Assembly: GCA_030737875.1 (NCBI GenBank)
Contig: CM060915.1
Coordinates: 571,128,577-571,192,576 of the forward strand
Origin: Allium sativum
Lineage: Eukaryota > Streptophyta > Magnoliopsida > Asparagales > Amaryllidaceae
Length of the DNA: 64,000 bases
Reading direction: 5' to 3'
The first letter of the stretch is position 1. Every line of letters begins with the position of its first letter. Below the pieces are notes generated by a model. The model was not told the origin of the DNA, ran no database searches, and saw nothing but the letters and a program-made list of their open reading frames with translations. The position numbers were made by a program, and so were the translations under genes. This document shows positions 11,881-22,852 of the stretch, in pieces.

Positions 11881-14800
11881 TGTAACACCCCACTCCCGCT
11901 ATGATCACTCACTAAGGGAATGGCATAGCATCGGTGGAGTATTTTAGTGAATATAGAACAGAAAAATTACAACAAGACAGATATAAATAGTACTTGAAAT
12001 TTTAAAACATCATCTCATAACAGCGGAAGTAAAACATGTCTGGTTACATCATAAAACCACAATAAAGGTCAAGTACAATATCCATCAAAATAAAGAAGTA
12101 CATAATCCCACTCTCATACAATAGCCAAACAAAAGAAAAGATAACTGGATAACTGGAGCTTTACATCTATCCAAGCTCCTAAAGACTGGAACAGCAATCC
12201 GATCAAGCTCCACTACTGCTAGGATCCACCGTAGGACCTGAGGGTTGGGAAAAAGATAAAAACAACAGGGTCAGACATAAGTCTGAGCGAGTCCTATAAC
12301 TTTAACAATACAATCGTTAAAGTAACCAGAGAAGACATAAACTGATATACGGTAACATATAGGGATGAATGGCTACCCTAAGCAGTCAACTAAACGAAGA
12401 TAAAGGATAAAGACGCATCTACCCTCCCTAAAGTAAATTACTAAACTGCACCACACCAGTCGTTCCTAACTTAAAGGTTGATCCCACCCAAGGACTTATA
12501 AAATTTACTAATTAGTACCTGCGTACCCCTAGGTGACCAAGTAGGCGCCACGGGGCCCTACAATCCACTAGGTGTACACACTACTTCCCATTCGATCGGC
12601 TCCCTAACGTAGATACCCGTGCTGGCCCCACCGTGGGATGTATCATTCCCCAATGTGGCAACCTGATGAAACTAAAGGTGCACGGCTTATATCTACTCGA
12701 TGCAACAACGGCTTACCTACCAGCCCGGGCCCACTCACGCATATGAAGCCCGTTGGACTTGCGTTGCCACCGCTAACCCGTTTGCCTCTTACAGTCAAGC
12801 CCAGTATGCGTGTCCCGTCCTCGACATGGGTCGAGCCCACAAAGATACGTATGGGTTACTGGTTGAAATGGGCCTCCACAAGCTACCCACCTAAGCTTGT
12901 CCCTTTTTCTAGTATATCCCACTTAACCCTTTAATCATGTTTTAATTACATGTTCCATTTTGGTTAAGTATTCTAATCGTATTTTCTATTGCCACCCAAG
13001 GCAACCACTAGATTTTCTCATGCCACCCGAGGCACCCACTTAACCCCTCATGTCCCTCTACATGCTAATGTGGTTAAGTGTTTCTTAATTAATTAATTAA
13101 GAACGTAACCTTTGTAAAGACCTCTCACATTAGACTGTCTTTTATGACCGCTGGTTAAGCCGGTTGGGTCCGGGCAGCCTTATGTCATAACAGAGTCTAA
13201 CCTCGTGTCTTTACATTAATTACGTATTTAGTTTGTGCCTAAGACCTCTCACATTGGGCTAACATTTGTAGCAACTGGTTAAGCCGGTTGGGTCCGGGCA
13301 GTTTTACGCTACAACTGAGTCCAACCTCGTGTCTTAGTCAATTAATTACACCTAATTAATCACCCTCATAATTTTATATTAATTATCCCTAATTAATCAA
13401 GTTTTCTTAACATGGGTAGACCTAACTTAATAGGTAAATTCCCATGGGGTAGACCTAACTCAATAGGTAAATTCCCAACACATAGTATGGGTACACCTAA
13501 CCAAATAGGCAAATTCCCATACTATGTTTATTTATTTTGTGTTATGCATAATTATATTAATTTCACACAATCTTATTAACTTATGCATTTAATTACCCCA
13601 TCGTTCCCACGTAATTTCGTTCATGATATAACACATATAAAAGGTGTCAACTTGCATATGAATGAACATGTTTCAAAGGTGCCATCTTGCATATTAACAA
13701 ACACATAACTTGCATATGAACTTGCATAACATGTCACATAACTTGCATATAATATGTCACATAACTTACATATTCATTTTGCATAACAAACTTGCATATT
13801 AGCTTATAGACTTGCATAATGTGTCATCATGAACTTGCATATTAATAAACATGTAACTTGCATATTTACATACATGTAACTCGCATATTAACAAACATGT
13901 AACTTGCATATAAAGAAACATGTAACTTGCATATTTACATACATGTAACTTGCATATTAACAAACATGTAACTTGCATATTAACAAACATGTAACTTGCA
14001 TATTTACATACATGTAACTTGCATATTAACAAACATGTAACTTGCATATTTACATGCATGTAACTTGCATAGCATGTTACCATGAACTTGCATAACATGC
14101 ATATGATTACATAGCCCACAAATTGCATATTTAGCATCATGCAAACATAACATACATCATATTAAACTTGCATAAGCTTACATACTCAACATGCATAAAC
14201 ATAAGATTAATGCTAACATCATATCATATGATTCAAAGCTCATTAACCCACATACAAAACCATAAATCTCATCACATCTCATCTAATTAGTTTACCAAAA
14301 GATCATCAAAGTGATAGAAACTCACAACTAGCAACTTTGAACACCAAATGAAGAAGATTAAGATGCTAAGAAGGGATTAGAAGTTGATTAGAGAGTGATT
14401 AGTATGCAACCCTCTTCATAAAATTAGTGGAGGCCATGAGAGCTAGCATTTTGCCATAGTTTAGTCACTAGGTTTAATTATGAATGAATTAGGGTAGGTT
14501 AGGGTCTTATTTATAGATTAGGCAAGTGTTTTAGGCCATAGGATTAACCCTAGATTCAATCCAAGCCATCAAAGCATGTCTTGGGGAAGAAGTCAAGTGT
14601 AGGAACCATCTAGGGCCTTTAGATTAAAGATGGACCATGAGAACCATTCAAATGCAAAATCTGCACTTGAGCGAATCGGCCCACGGGTTGACAGCCAAAC
14701 ACCCTGGATTAACCCCTAGTCGACCCAGCGGGCTCGGGTCGACTTCAAAAATCGGCCGGTTCGGTTATTCCCCTCTCCCAATTCGCTGTTTTGAGCATTT

Positions 14801-15107
14801 TTGCATATTTATTTATTAAATTTTCAATTATATATATATATATATATATCAATATATATATATATATATATATCTACACAACCCATTTCACCTAATTAAG
14901 TATACTTTAATTTGGGAATTTTCGTGAAACTTCGCGAGGCCATATCTTGGTCATACGGACTCCGATTTTCGAAAACTCGGACTCTATTTCGCGTATTTTT
15001 CCGAGACGAACGCAATGGCATAGCCCGTTTCCCTTGATTCCCATTTTAGAATTAAATTCTGCCTCGATTTATGTTATTACAGGTTATTGAAAATACGGGT
15101 TGTTACA
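11881..15107 (-). repeat. Gyp-C 5' LTR (right in the window)
   Basis: Same length and content as 3502-6728, with one visible substitution (14122). It contains the element's promoter (TATAAATA at 14508-14515, minus strand), the 23-bp minisatellite at 13639-14189 and an (AT)n tract at 14830-14873. Confidence 0.96.
14508..14515 (-). promoter_or_regulatory. TATA-like box of Gyp-C 5' LTR
   Basis: TATAAATA on the element strand, about 2.8 kb upstream of the gag ATG at 11680. The identification rests on consensus and position only. Confidence 0.5.
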
Positions 15108-15112
15108 GAAGT
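15108..15112. repeat. Right target-site duplication of Gyp-C
   Basis: GAAGT, identical to 3497-3501. Confidence 0.97.
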
Positions 15113-15453
15113 CCTCGTGCTGTTAGAGGCGTGAAATCCCGTTCGGCTGCTCGGGTATTGTAAACCTGTTTCCTCCGGGTGAAGTGAGGTTGTTGTTTAG
15201 TGAAAATCCAGATAGAAGTCTGGGACTGGACGTAGGACGGTGCTCCGAACCAGTATAAAAATCCCTGGTGTGATTTTTCCTATTTACTGCATTTGCTATA
15301 CTTGCTTATCTGTGATATTGCTTCTGTGAGATCTTTTTACATTAAATATTTACCTGCATAACTATTGCAAATATACAAGTTAGTATATCACATACTTTCC
15401 GCATAGCCATATTATAGATCCTGCACAAGTCACGTACACGCCCGACTTTATCA
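15113..15453 (+). repeat. Cop-B 5' LTR, second part
   Basis: Continues the LTR interrupted at 3501 and matches 24077-24417 with two differences (15175 and 15368). It ends TTTATCA. Confidence 0.95.
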
Positions 15454-15455
15454 AT

Positions 15456-15467
15456 TGGTATCAGAGC
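15456..15467 (+). promoter_or_regulatory. Primer binding site of Cop-B (initiator Met tRNA)
   Basis: TGGTATCAGAGC, two bases after the LTR end. It is complementary to the 3' end of initiator methionine tRNA and primes minus-strand synthesis. Confidence 0.95.
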
Positions 15468-15515
15468 AAGGTTATCTTATAACCGTAACACAGTTATTTG
15501 ATATATTCGAGTAAT

Positions 15516-17273
15516 ATGGCAAATAACGCAAGCACTAGCACTAACACTTACACTGAAGGTCAATCAACACAAAGACCTCCTTTCTTTAATGGCCTAAATT
15601 ATAGTTATTGGGCAACACGTATGGCTTTCTATATGCAATCAACAAGTTATGATGCTTGGAATGCTACTCAGAAAGAAATAGTTAATCCAACAACTGAGTA
15701 TGCAGAATGGACTCCTGCTGAGAAAACAGCAGCAGCTGTAAATGCAAAAGCAATAAATATGTTGTTTTGTGCATTAGACCAAAATGAGTATAACCGTGTT
15801 AGTATCTGTACCACTGCTTATCAAATTTGGCAAACACTGAAGACCACTCATGAAGGTACTAACAAGGTTAAACAAGCAAAAATAGCTTTGTTGAAAAGCC
15901 AATTCCAAAATTTCAAAATGAAGCCAAATGAAACAATCAATGAGATGTATTCAAGGTTTCAAACTATTCATCATGCTCTTATTGGGTTAGGACAAAAATA
16001 TTCTGACTTTGATGTAGTTTCAACAATCCTACACTCACTGACTAATGAATGGGAAGGAAAAGTATTAGCTATAGAAGAAGCTAATGATCTTTCTACCATG
16101 AAGCCAGATGAGTTGATAGGAAATCTAATGTCCTATGAAGCAAATTTACAGGCTAGAAGAGAACAAAAAGAAGAAAAGAAAAATGTTGCTTTTCATGCCG
16201 AAAAAGATGAAGACATTTCAGACTCTGAAGATGAAGACTTAGCTCTTATTACAAAAGGTTTTAAGAAGTTTTTGAAACAAAGAAAGGCTAGTCGATACGA
16301 CAAAAAGAAGTTTGGATCAAACAAACCATCTTCTTCAACTTTGGAATGCTTCAACTGTCACAAAAAGGGACATATGCATAAAGATTGTCCAGAGAAAAAG
16401 AAGAAATTCGAAAAATTCAAGAAAGACAAATCGAAGAAAAGAGCATTCTCAGTAACATGGGATGATTCAGACTCATCTTCATCTGACAGCGAAAGTGAAT
16501 CAGACACTGAACAAGCAAATGTATGTTTTATGGCAACAGAGGATGAGGTACAAATTCCTACTTTTGAGGATATGCTTGATATTTATGATAAATTAATGTT
16601 TAAATTTAAAGATACAAAACATGAATTAAAAGAAGTCAAAGCAATGTTGAATAGAGCAGAACTAGAACGAGATATGTTAAAAGATGAGAAGAAAATATTA
16701 GAAGAGGAACTAGAAAAGGAACAAGAATTATCTTCTAATTCTAATTCTCAGTTATCTCTTTTAACTCAAGAAATTGAAGTTCAAAAAGAGAAAAATGATA
16801 TTCTCATTGCTGAAAATCATGAGCTTAAAGCAAAAGTCAAGATTCTAGACCTTGAAAAAGCTAGTTTACAAACAAAGTTAGATAACATCTCTAAAAATGT
16901 TTCTAACTTTAACAAAGGTCGAGAAAATTTGACTAAAATTATTGAGAATTCACAATCAGTTACTAATAAACAAGGATTGGGATATAAGAAACAAGTTATC
17001 AAGAAACATCTTGGTAAAAGAAAAAGGAAAAATAAGGTAGTGCAAGAAACTGAAGCTAAGAAAAATCTTAGTCTATTATATTCCAAAACAAAACCGATTG
17101 TGAAACCTCAAAAGAAGGATGTTAAATTTATAAAAGTATGGGTTCCTAAAACAAATAATAGTTTGATTAGGAACAAGTACATTCAAAAATTTTTAAGTAC
17201 TGTGCATCATAATCCAAATTATTTATATAAAGGGGATACCGGACCCATATGGGTTTGGATTCCTAAGACCTAA
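15516..17273 (+). CDS. Cop-B gag polyprotein
   Basis: A 585-residue frame starting at the ATG of MANNAS; the in-frame stretch before it has no ATG. The N-terminal part (FFNGLNYSYWATRM, then AYQIWQTL, later LIGLGQKYSDFDVV) is the copia-type gag core known as DUF4219/UBN2. One CCHC zinc knuckle (CFNCHKKGHMHKDC) lies at residues 278-291, followed by a basic stretch and a Ser/Asp/Glu-rich acidic stretch. A long Lys/Glu-rich coiled coil covers roughly residues 345-475. Near the end come KQGLGYKK and the motifs VWVPK and VWIPK, a SIRE-type hallmark. It should assemble virus-like particles in the cytoplasm. The frame is intact. Pol is in the same frame but separated by TAA at 17271-17273 and 17310-17312. 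Confidence 0.93.
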   Translation: MANNASTSTNTYTEGQSTQRPPFFNGLNYSYWATRMAFYMQSTSYDAWNATQKEIVNPTTEYAEWTPAEKTAAAVNAKAINMLFCALDQNEYNRVSICTTAYQIWQTLKTTHEGTNKVKQAKIALLKSQFQNFKMKPNETINEMYSRFQTIHHALIGLGQKYSDFDVVSTILHSLTNEWEGKVLAIEEANDLSTMKPDELIGNLMSYEANLQARREQKEEKKNVAFHAEKDEDISDSEDEDLALITKGFKKFLKQRKASRYDKKKFGSNKPSSSTLECFNCHKKGHMHKDCPEKKKKFEKFKKDKSKKRAFSVTWDDSDSSSSDSESESDTEQANVCFMATEDEVQIPTFEDMLDIYDKLMFKFKDTKHELKEVKAMLNRAELERDMLKDEKKILEEELEKEQELSSNSNSQLSLLTQEIEVQKEKNDILIAENHELKAKVKILDLEKASLQTKLDNISKNVSNFNKGRENLTKIIENSQSVTNKQGLGYKKQVIKKHLGKRKRKNKVVQETEAKKNLSLLYSKTKPIVKPQKKDVKFIKVWVPKTNNSLIRNKYIQKFLSTVHHNPNYLYKGDTGPIWVWIPKT

Positions 17274-17327
17274 CTCTTAGGACCCTATAAAAAGTGGGTA
17301 CCATGGACTTAAAATTATTTTTTGCAG
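17136..17327 (+). other. Possible intron at the Cop-B gag-pol boundary
   Basis: A GTATGG donor-like site at 17136 and a strong acceptor-like polypyrimidine tract ending TTTTTTGCAG at 17327 enclose both in-frame stops between gag and pol. The interval is 192 nt and starts and ends in codon phase 0, so removing it would keep the frame. This is inference from consensus alone; other donors are possible. Confidence 0.3.
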
Positions 17328-20071
17328 GTCCCACTTAAGAAAAGAGGAAAATGGATTCTGGACAGTGGTTGCTCGAAGCATATGACTGGAGACAAGAGCA
17401 TATTAACGAATATTACATATTTTGATGGAGGCTCAGTCACTTTTGGAGACAATTCAAAAGGCTTCATCATCGGCAAAGGCGATGTGAGCAATTACGGTAC
17501 TCCTAATTTACCTCTTATTACTAATATCATGCTAGTTAAAAATCTAAAACATAACTTACTAAGCATTAGTCAGTTATGTGACAAAGGGTTTACGATTTCC
17601 TTTTCAAATGACAAATGTAACATACTCGACCAAGATAAAAATTTAGTTTTTGAAGGCTATAGAGACAGAAATATATATTTTTTAAATATGAATTTTAATC
17701 AAAATTCAAATATGTGCCTTATTGCTAAGGAAAATGATCCATGGATATGGCACAAACGTTTCTGTCATATAAACTTTAAAACTATTGACAAGCTAGCTAA
17801 AAATGATCTAGTCAGAGGTTTACCAAATCTGAGTTTCAAAGTTGACAATCTTTGTGACGCATGTCAAATTGGAAAACTAACCAAGTCATCATTTAAGTCT
17901 AAGAAAGTAATCTCGACATTACAACCACTTGAATTATTACATTTGGATTTATTTGGACCTACTCAAATACAATCCATAAATCATAGTCGGTATGTATTTG
18001 TAATCGTTGACGACTATTCTCGATATACTTAGACTATGTTTCTTAAAAATAAAAGTGACACTTTTGAAAAATTCAAATCTTTCGTCAAACGTATTCAAAA
18101 ATCGAAGGGACTTAAAGTAAAGAATATAAGAAGTGATCATGGCGGAGAGTTCGAAAATAATAAATTTGAACATTTTTGTGCAAAGAAAGGTATATCACAC
18201 AATTTTTCTTTTCCTAGAACTCCACAACAAAACGGGGTTGTAGAACGGAAAAATCGAACGTTACAAGAATGTGCAAGAACATTATTAAATGGAAGCACGT
18301 TACCAAAGCATTTTTGGGCAGAAGCTATAGCAACTGCATGTTATGTTTTGAATCGAGTTTCCATTCGACCTCTAACTAAAAATACACCATATGAATTATT
18401 TAATGAAAGAAAGCCAAATATTTCATACTTCAAAGTTTTTGGTTCGAAATGTTTTATTTTAAACACGAAAGATCATCTTGGTAAATTTGATTCAAAAGCT
18501 GACGAAGGAATCTTTGTTGGTTATTCAGATCATAGTAAAGCTTATCGTATATTCAATAAAAGAACCAAAATTATCGAAGAATCTCTTCATATATCCTTCG
18601 ATGAATACTATCAGTTTCCTAATATAAAAATTGATGATGACGAAAATATCAATATAAATGACACTGTTGTCACAAATGAGGATTCTGACTCCGAAATTAT
18701 CAACGATATTCCTCAACCTCCTGAGATAGTTTCTCCAACTAGAATAAGATCTCCTCCAAGAATATTGAGAGATCATCCGGCTCAAAATATAATTGGAGAA
18801 GTTTCATCTCAAATTAGAACTAGAAGTCAACTTAACCAAATGGGACATGTTGCATTCATTTCAAACATCGAACCTAAGAATCCTAAAGAAGCTGCTACCG
18901 ATGAATATTGGATCATTGCTATGCAAGAAGAACTTAATCAGTTCGAACGCAATGATGTATGGGAACTTGTTCCAAGGCCATCCGATCAATCAGTTATCGG
19001 AACTAAATGGGTTTATAAAAACAAAGTTGATGAACAAGGAAACATAACTCGGAACAAAGCACGGTTAGTAGCTCAAGGATATAATCAAGAAGAGGGTATC
19101 GATTATGAAGAAACTTTTGCACCTGTCGCTAGACTAGAAGCAATCAGAATTCTTCTATCGTTTGCTTGTCATCATAATTTTAAATTATATCAAATGGATG
19201 TCAAGAGTGCGTTTCTAAACGGTTTTATAAAAGAAAAAGTATATGTTGAACAACCACCCTTATTTAAACATGAAAAATATCCAGATCATGTTTTTAAGCT
19301 TAAAAAGGCTTTGTACGGTTTAAAACAAGCACCACGTGCCTGGTACGAACGACTACGAAGTCATCTTATCGACTCTGGATTCCAAATAGGAAAGGTTGAT
19401 CAAACATTATTTATTAAACATTCGCACAAAGATATACTTGTTGTTCAAATATATGTGGACGACATAATCTTTGGTTCAACAAATGAGAGACTTTGTAAGG
19501 AATTTTCAGATATCATGACCAAAGAATTATTCGATATCTTAATAACACCAAAGATTTCGGTCTTTTCTATCCTAATGATTGTGCATTCGAATTAGTATCA
19601 TATAGTGATGCTGATTTCGGAGGATCACGAACGGATAGAAAGAGTACAAGTGGTACGTGCCATTTCATTGGAAAATCACTTGTTTCTTGGTTTAGTAAGA
19701 AACAAAATTGTGTTTCACTATCGACATGCGAGGCAGAATATATTTCAGCAGCTTTGGCATGTACACAGATTATATATATGCAACAAACACTTAGAGATTT
19801 TGGTATGAACTTAACAAACTCTATTATATATTGTGACAACACAAGTGCAATAAATTTATCCAAAAACCCAGTTAACCACTCTCGTACTAAGCACATTGAC
19901 ATTCGACATCATTTTCTAAGAGATAACATTGAAAAAAATAATATAAATCTTGAATACGTTAATACAGAAAACCAACTAGCTGATATATTCACAAAGCCTC
20001 TACTAGAATCAATTTTTGTCAAGTTACGTAGAGAGCTAGGGTTGGTTTCCAGAAAAGAACTCGAAGGATAA
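17328..20071 (+). pseudogene. Cop-B pol: protease, integrase, reverse transcriptase, RNase H; damaged
   Basis: Domains are in copia order. The protease has WILDSGCSKHMTGD (DSG near 17361). The pre-integrase has WHKRFCHINF and CDACQIGK. The integrase has the Asp in [19 protein letters not shown], and the Glu in [11 protein letters not shown]. Reverse transcriptase has [12 protein letters not shown] and [10 protein letters not shown]; RNase H has SYSDADFGG and SLSTCEAEYISA. There are two lesions. TAG at 18030-18032 stands where the family has Trp, just after DDYSRYT. A deletion of an estimated 130-140 codons joins reverse transcriptase (MTKE) to the RYL-N-TKDFG segment near 19525-19531 and shifts the frame. 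Translation from gag could at most yield protease and part of integrase. Confidence 0.93.
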
Positions 20072-20126
20072 TATTGTTTTATATAACAAGAGTTCGTATT
20101 TAGAAACCAATGACTTTTCTTTTTAC

Positions 20127-20213
20127 TATAAATAGCAGAGAGCTTTTCTACGGTAAAACTAATACAAACCATCTTTTTATTTTCCTTAAAATAGAAAACT
20201 CTCTCTATATAAA
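20127..20213 (+). promoter_or_regulatory. Two TATA-like boxes upstream of the Cop-B accessory ORFs
   Basis: TATAAATA at 20127-20134 and TATATAAA at 20206-20213 lie between the pol stop (20071) and the first accessory ATG (20282). Their spacing would allow an internal transcript starting near 20160 or 20240. In AT-rich DNA such boxes can occur by chance. Confidence 0.35.
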
Positions 20214-20281
20214 TGCGTTTTGTTTTCGAGTGCTATCAGACAAACATTCTCTCAAAACTCCTATATAATTTCTTTTACCTC

Positions 20282-20728
20282 ATGGCACACTTGTGTGAAA
20301 AATGTGCCGAAAACTCCCACATTTCAATCACAAGTTCCGAACCAACGGAACATAACTCCCCAAAAACACCAGAGCATCCACCAGGTTATCATCCTCCATC
20401 TCGAACGCCAGGAACCACGCCTACTCCTAAAAGAAGCAAGAAAGTTTTATTTTGCTCTCCTCGAACCAAAGAAAAGATCGACGAAATGCATTACTATCAG
20501 CAACAAATGTTTTACGAGCAAAAACTCACGACTTCACGTTTGACGTACCTCGAACGATTAGCTTCTCTCTTCTGTGGTTCTGACAGGCATGGCGTACATG
20601 AACCAATTCCTATACCAACATCTTCACGAACTCCAAACTCTTGGGATAGAAATTATCAAAATAATGAAGGAGCTAGTGAGAGATACAATTCTTGGGAACC
20701 AAAGAATCCATGGGAGCCAAGAAGATAA
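20282..20728 (+). CDS. Cop-B accessory ORF 1, unknown function
   Basis: A 148-residue frame starting at the ATG of MAHLCEKC. An upstream in-frame ATG at 20213 would add 23 residues that include a hydrophobic stretch (LLYNFFYLM). The N-terminus has a CEKC pair. A Pro/Thr/Ser-rich middle (PPGYHPPSRTPGTTPTP) precedes a basic patch (KRSKK), and a Gln/Tyr-rich helix-like stretch follows (MHYYQQQMFYEQK). The end is rich in Trp, Asn and Pro (SWEPKNPWEPRR). No catalytic motif is recognised. It sits where SIRE-type elements carry envelope-like or other extra frames. It has no stop damage, but whether it is expressed cannot be seen. Confidence 0.5.
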   Translation: MAHLCEKCAENSHISITSSEPTEHNSPKTPEHPPGYHPPSRTPGTTPTPKRSKKVLFCSPRTKEKIDEMHYYQQQMFYEQKLTTSRLTYLERLASLFCGSDRHGVHEPIPIPTSSRTPNSWDRNYQNNEGASERYNSWEPKNPWEPRR

Positions 20729-20859
20729 ATTCTTTGCATTTAGAGTTTTTTTTCTAAAAATAAATTCGTATTTGTTTTGTATTCACTTTTCTGTTTGAAT
20801 AAATTTTTTAAATCTTATTTATTCTTCACATCATTTGGTAAAAACAAAATTAATCAGTA

Positions 20860-21268
20860 CCTGTCGACCGCCCCAATATTAGCCTGTCGACCGATCCAGT
20901 TATACAACGCTACCAATTTTCAACCAGAAAGTAAACCTGTCGACCGCCTATAGTTTACCTGTCGACCGGTCTACACATAATATTTGGTTTATATTTTTCC
21001 AGAAAGTAAACCTGTCGACCGCCTATATTTTCCTGTCGACCGGTCTGCACATAATTCATGGTTTATATTTTTCCAGTAAGTAAACCTGTCGACCGCCTAT
21101 ATTTTCCTGTCGACCGGTCTGCACATAATTCATGGTTTATATTTTTCCAGAAAGTAAATCTGTCGACCGCCCATATTTTCCCTGTCGACCGGTCTAAACA
21201 TAATCCTTGGTTTATATCTTCCAGATCTTAACCTGTCGACAGCCCCTAATCCACCTGTCGACCGCGTT
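20860..21268 (+). repeat. GTCGACC tandem array between Cop-B accessory ORFs
   Basis: About six units of 72-76 bp. Each has two CCTGTCGACC sites some 25 bp apart, the second usually CCTGTCGACCGGTC, followed by CATAAT, GGTTTATAT and TTCCAG. Units begin near 20861, 20936, 21008, 21084, 21156 and 21231. The unit shares its GTCGACC core with the hairpin array in this element's LTRs but is otherwise different. Confidence 0.88.
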
Positions 21269-21501
21269 CATTTTTTTTCAAATCCCTGTTAGACACGTCG
21301 GTTTCTTTTTGATTAAAAACATCCCTTCATTACAATCCATCCATTCAATATTTAAAATCCTTTCATCTCTTCATCAAACATCCTTATTTATTCATTCTCA
21401 TCATCTTCTAAATCCATAACTCTTAAGAATTTTTTTTTTCTTAATCCTTCTTCCTTAAAAACCTATTCTATTATAACTCTTCAAATTCCCCAATCTCTTC
21501 A

Positions 21502-22852
21502 ATGGCTCCTAAGCATAAGAAGTCAAAAACCACATCTTCTCAAGCCCATGTTCAACCTATTGATACTCAAATCAAGCAATGGCTTATGGATCCTCTTGCT
21601 GTGACTAGATGGAACAAGATGAAAGACTATACAATTCACCACGGATCCTTTCTCAAATTCTCTAATTTCGTCCTCTACGATGTTAGTGAATTATCAAGAA
21701 GAGCGGGTATAAAGTCTCTACTAGATTTTGAAGACAATAATATTGAAATAAGTCATACCTTGATAGAACTTTTTTTATGCCAATCTCAATTTAGACAAAT
21801 TTAAACCCCAAAACTCGGATAATTGCTTATGGTCCGTAGTCTGTGGTTAACACGTCTTTCTTTCCAAAGAACGGATGGCGGAAATACTCCGAACCCACAA
21901 CGAAGGTATTCAATTTAGTACTGAATTTTGCCCTATACATATACGAGATAGAAATAGTCACCTTTTTATTGAAGACCATAAGTCAAGTATTAAGGGTATC
22001 AATCTAAGACCATCGGCCAGACTTCTCCATCTTTGTATCACACATACTCTTCTTCCAAGGACTGGTAACTTTGATGCAGTGTATAGAGAAAACTTTAAAG
22101 CCCTGTATGCCATTTTTGCAAATATCAGGGTAAATTGGATAGACATGATTTTCGATGAGATTGTACTGGTAAATAAACGTACAAGGCCACACTTGTTTTA
22201 TAACGAATATATCATGCGCTGTCTCATGGAATGTGGCGTAAGATCTCCCGAATCTACAATATCAATACCAAAATGTATTGATAAAGCTTCTAAAAATAGG
22301 ATGAAGTTACCGATTCCTGCTATGAGTATTATTCCGTTTGAACACTATGTTGAACAAGGTCCTCCACAAACATCTTCTTCTCAAATCCCTAGGCAAAGGC
22401 CTGAAGATGTTACAATTCCGCCTCCTACTTCTTCGACTAAGGAAACTCTTGAGCAAATTGCACGTAATCAATTCTTACTCGAAGCTCGACTAAAACGTAT
22501 CGATAATAAACTCGACCGCTTGGACACCAAACTCGATAAACGGTTCAACAAATTAAAGTCTTTCTTCAGTACAATTTGGGAAGCAATCTCTTGCGCTTCA
22601 ACTTCCGCAACCCTTGCTCAAGATCCCGGAAAACGACCTATGCCACCTACTTTTACATGGTCTTCCTCTGAAGAAGGTACTAGCTCTGGAGCGAGTACTC
22701 AACATACCCGTGGTCGTGGAATGTCGTATATTGAAGAAGAAGCTCATGACGATGTTGAAAAGGACAATGATAACAGCGACAATGAGGAACAAGAAGAGGA
22801 AGGAAACAAAGATGACGAGGATGATAGTGATTCGGACTGGCCTTCACAATAA
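21502..22852 (+). pseudogene. Cop-B accessory ORF 2: plant-transposon-type domain with coiled coil and acidic tail; broken
   Basis: It starts MAPKHKKSKTTSS (21502) and is open for 100 residues. Continuity moves from frame 1 to frame 2 near 21785, and a TAA at 21848-21850 interrupts the second frame, which then runs open to 22852. The central part (LRPSARLLHLCITHTLLPRT, then ALYAIFANIRVNW) resembles the putative plant transposon protein domain often seen in long plant retroelements (PF20167-like, from memory). A short coiled coil follows (LEARLKRIDNKLDRLDTKLD), and the tail is strongly acidic (EEQEEEGNKDDEDDSDSDW). I see no clear transmembrane segment or signal peptide, so an envelope role is not supported. 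The function is unknown. Confidence 0.65.

Larger units (their letters stand above)
3502..15107 (-). mobile_element. Gyp-C: young chromovirus (Tekay/Del-like) gypsy retrotransposon, innermost of the nest
   Basis: Two LTRs of exactly 3227 bp (3502-6728 and 11881-15107) flank 5152 bp of internal DNA and are bounded by a perfect 5-bp duplication. On the minus strand the order is 5' LTR, iMet primer site, gag with protease, reverse transcriptase, RNase H, integrase, chromodomain, polypurine tract, 3' LTR. This is gypsy order with a C-terminal chromodomain. I see one difference between the LTRs (5743 C against 14122 A). All signals for replication are present, but gag-protease and pol are separated by a one-base frame change near 10193-10198. 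Confidence 0.97.

Noticed and set aside
20860..21268. Array read as a CRISPR
   Set aside because: Units are contiguous variants of one sequence without unique spacers, and lie inside a plant retrotransposon.
21502..22852. Accessory ORF 2 as an envelope protein
   Set aside because: No signal peptide or clear membrane span is visible, and the tail is very acidic. Its position alone resembles envelope-like frames.
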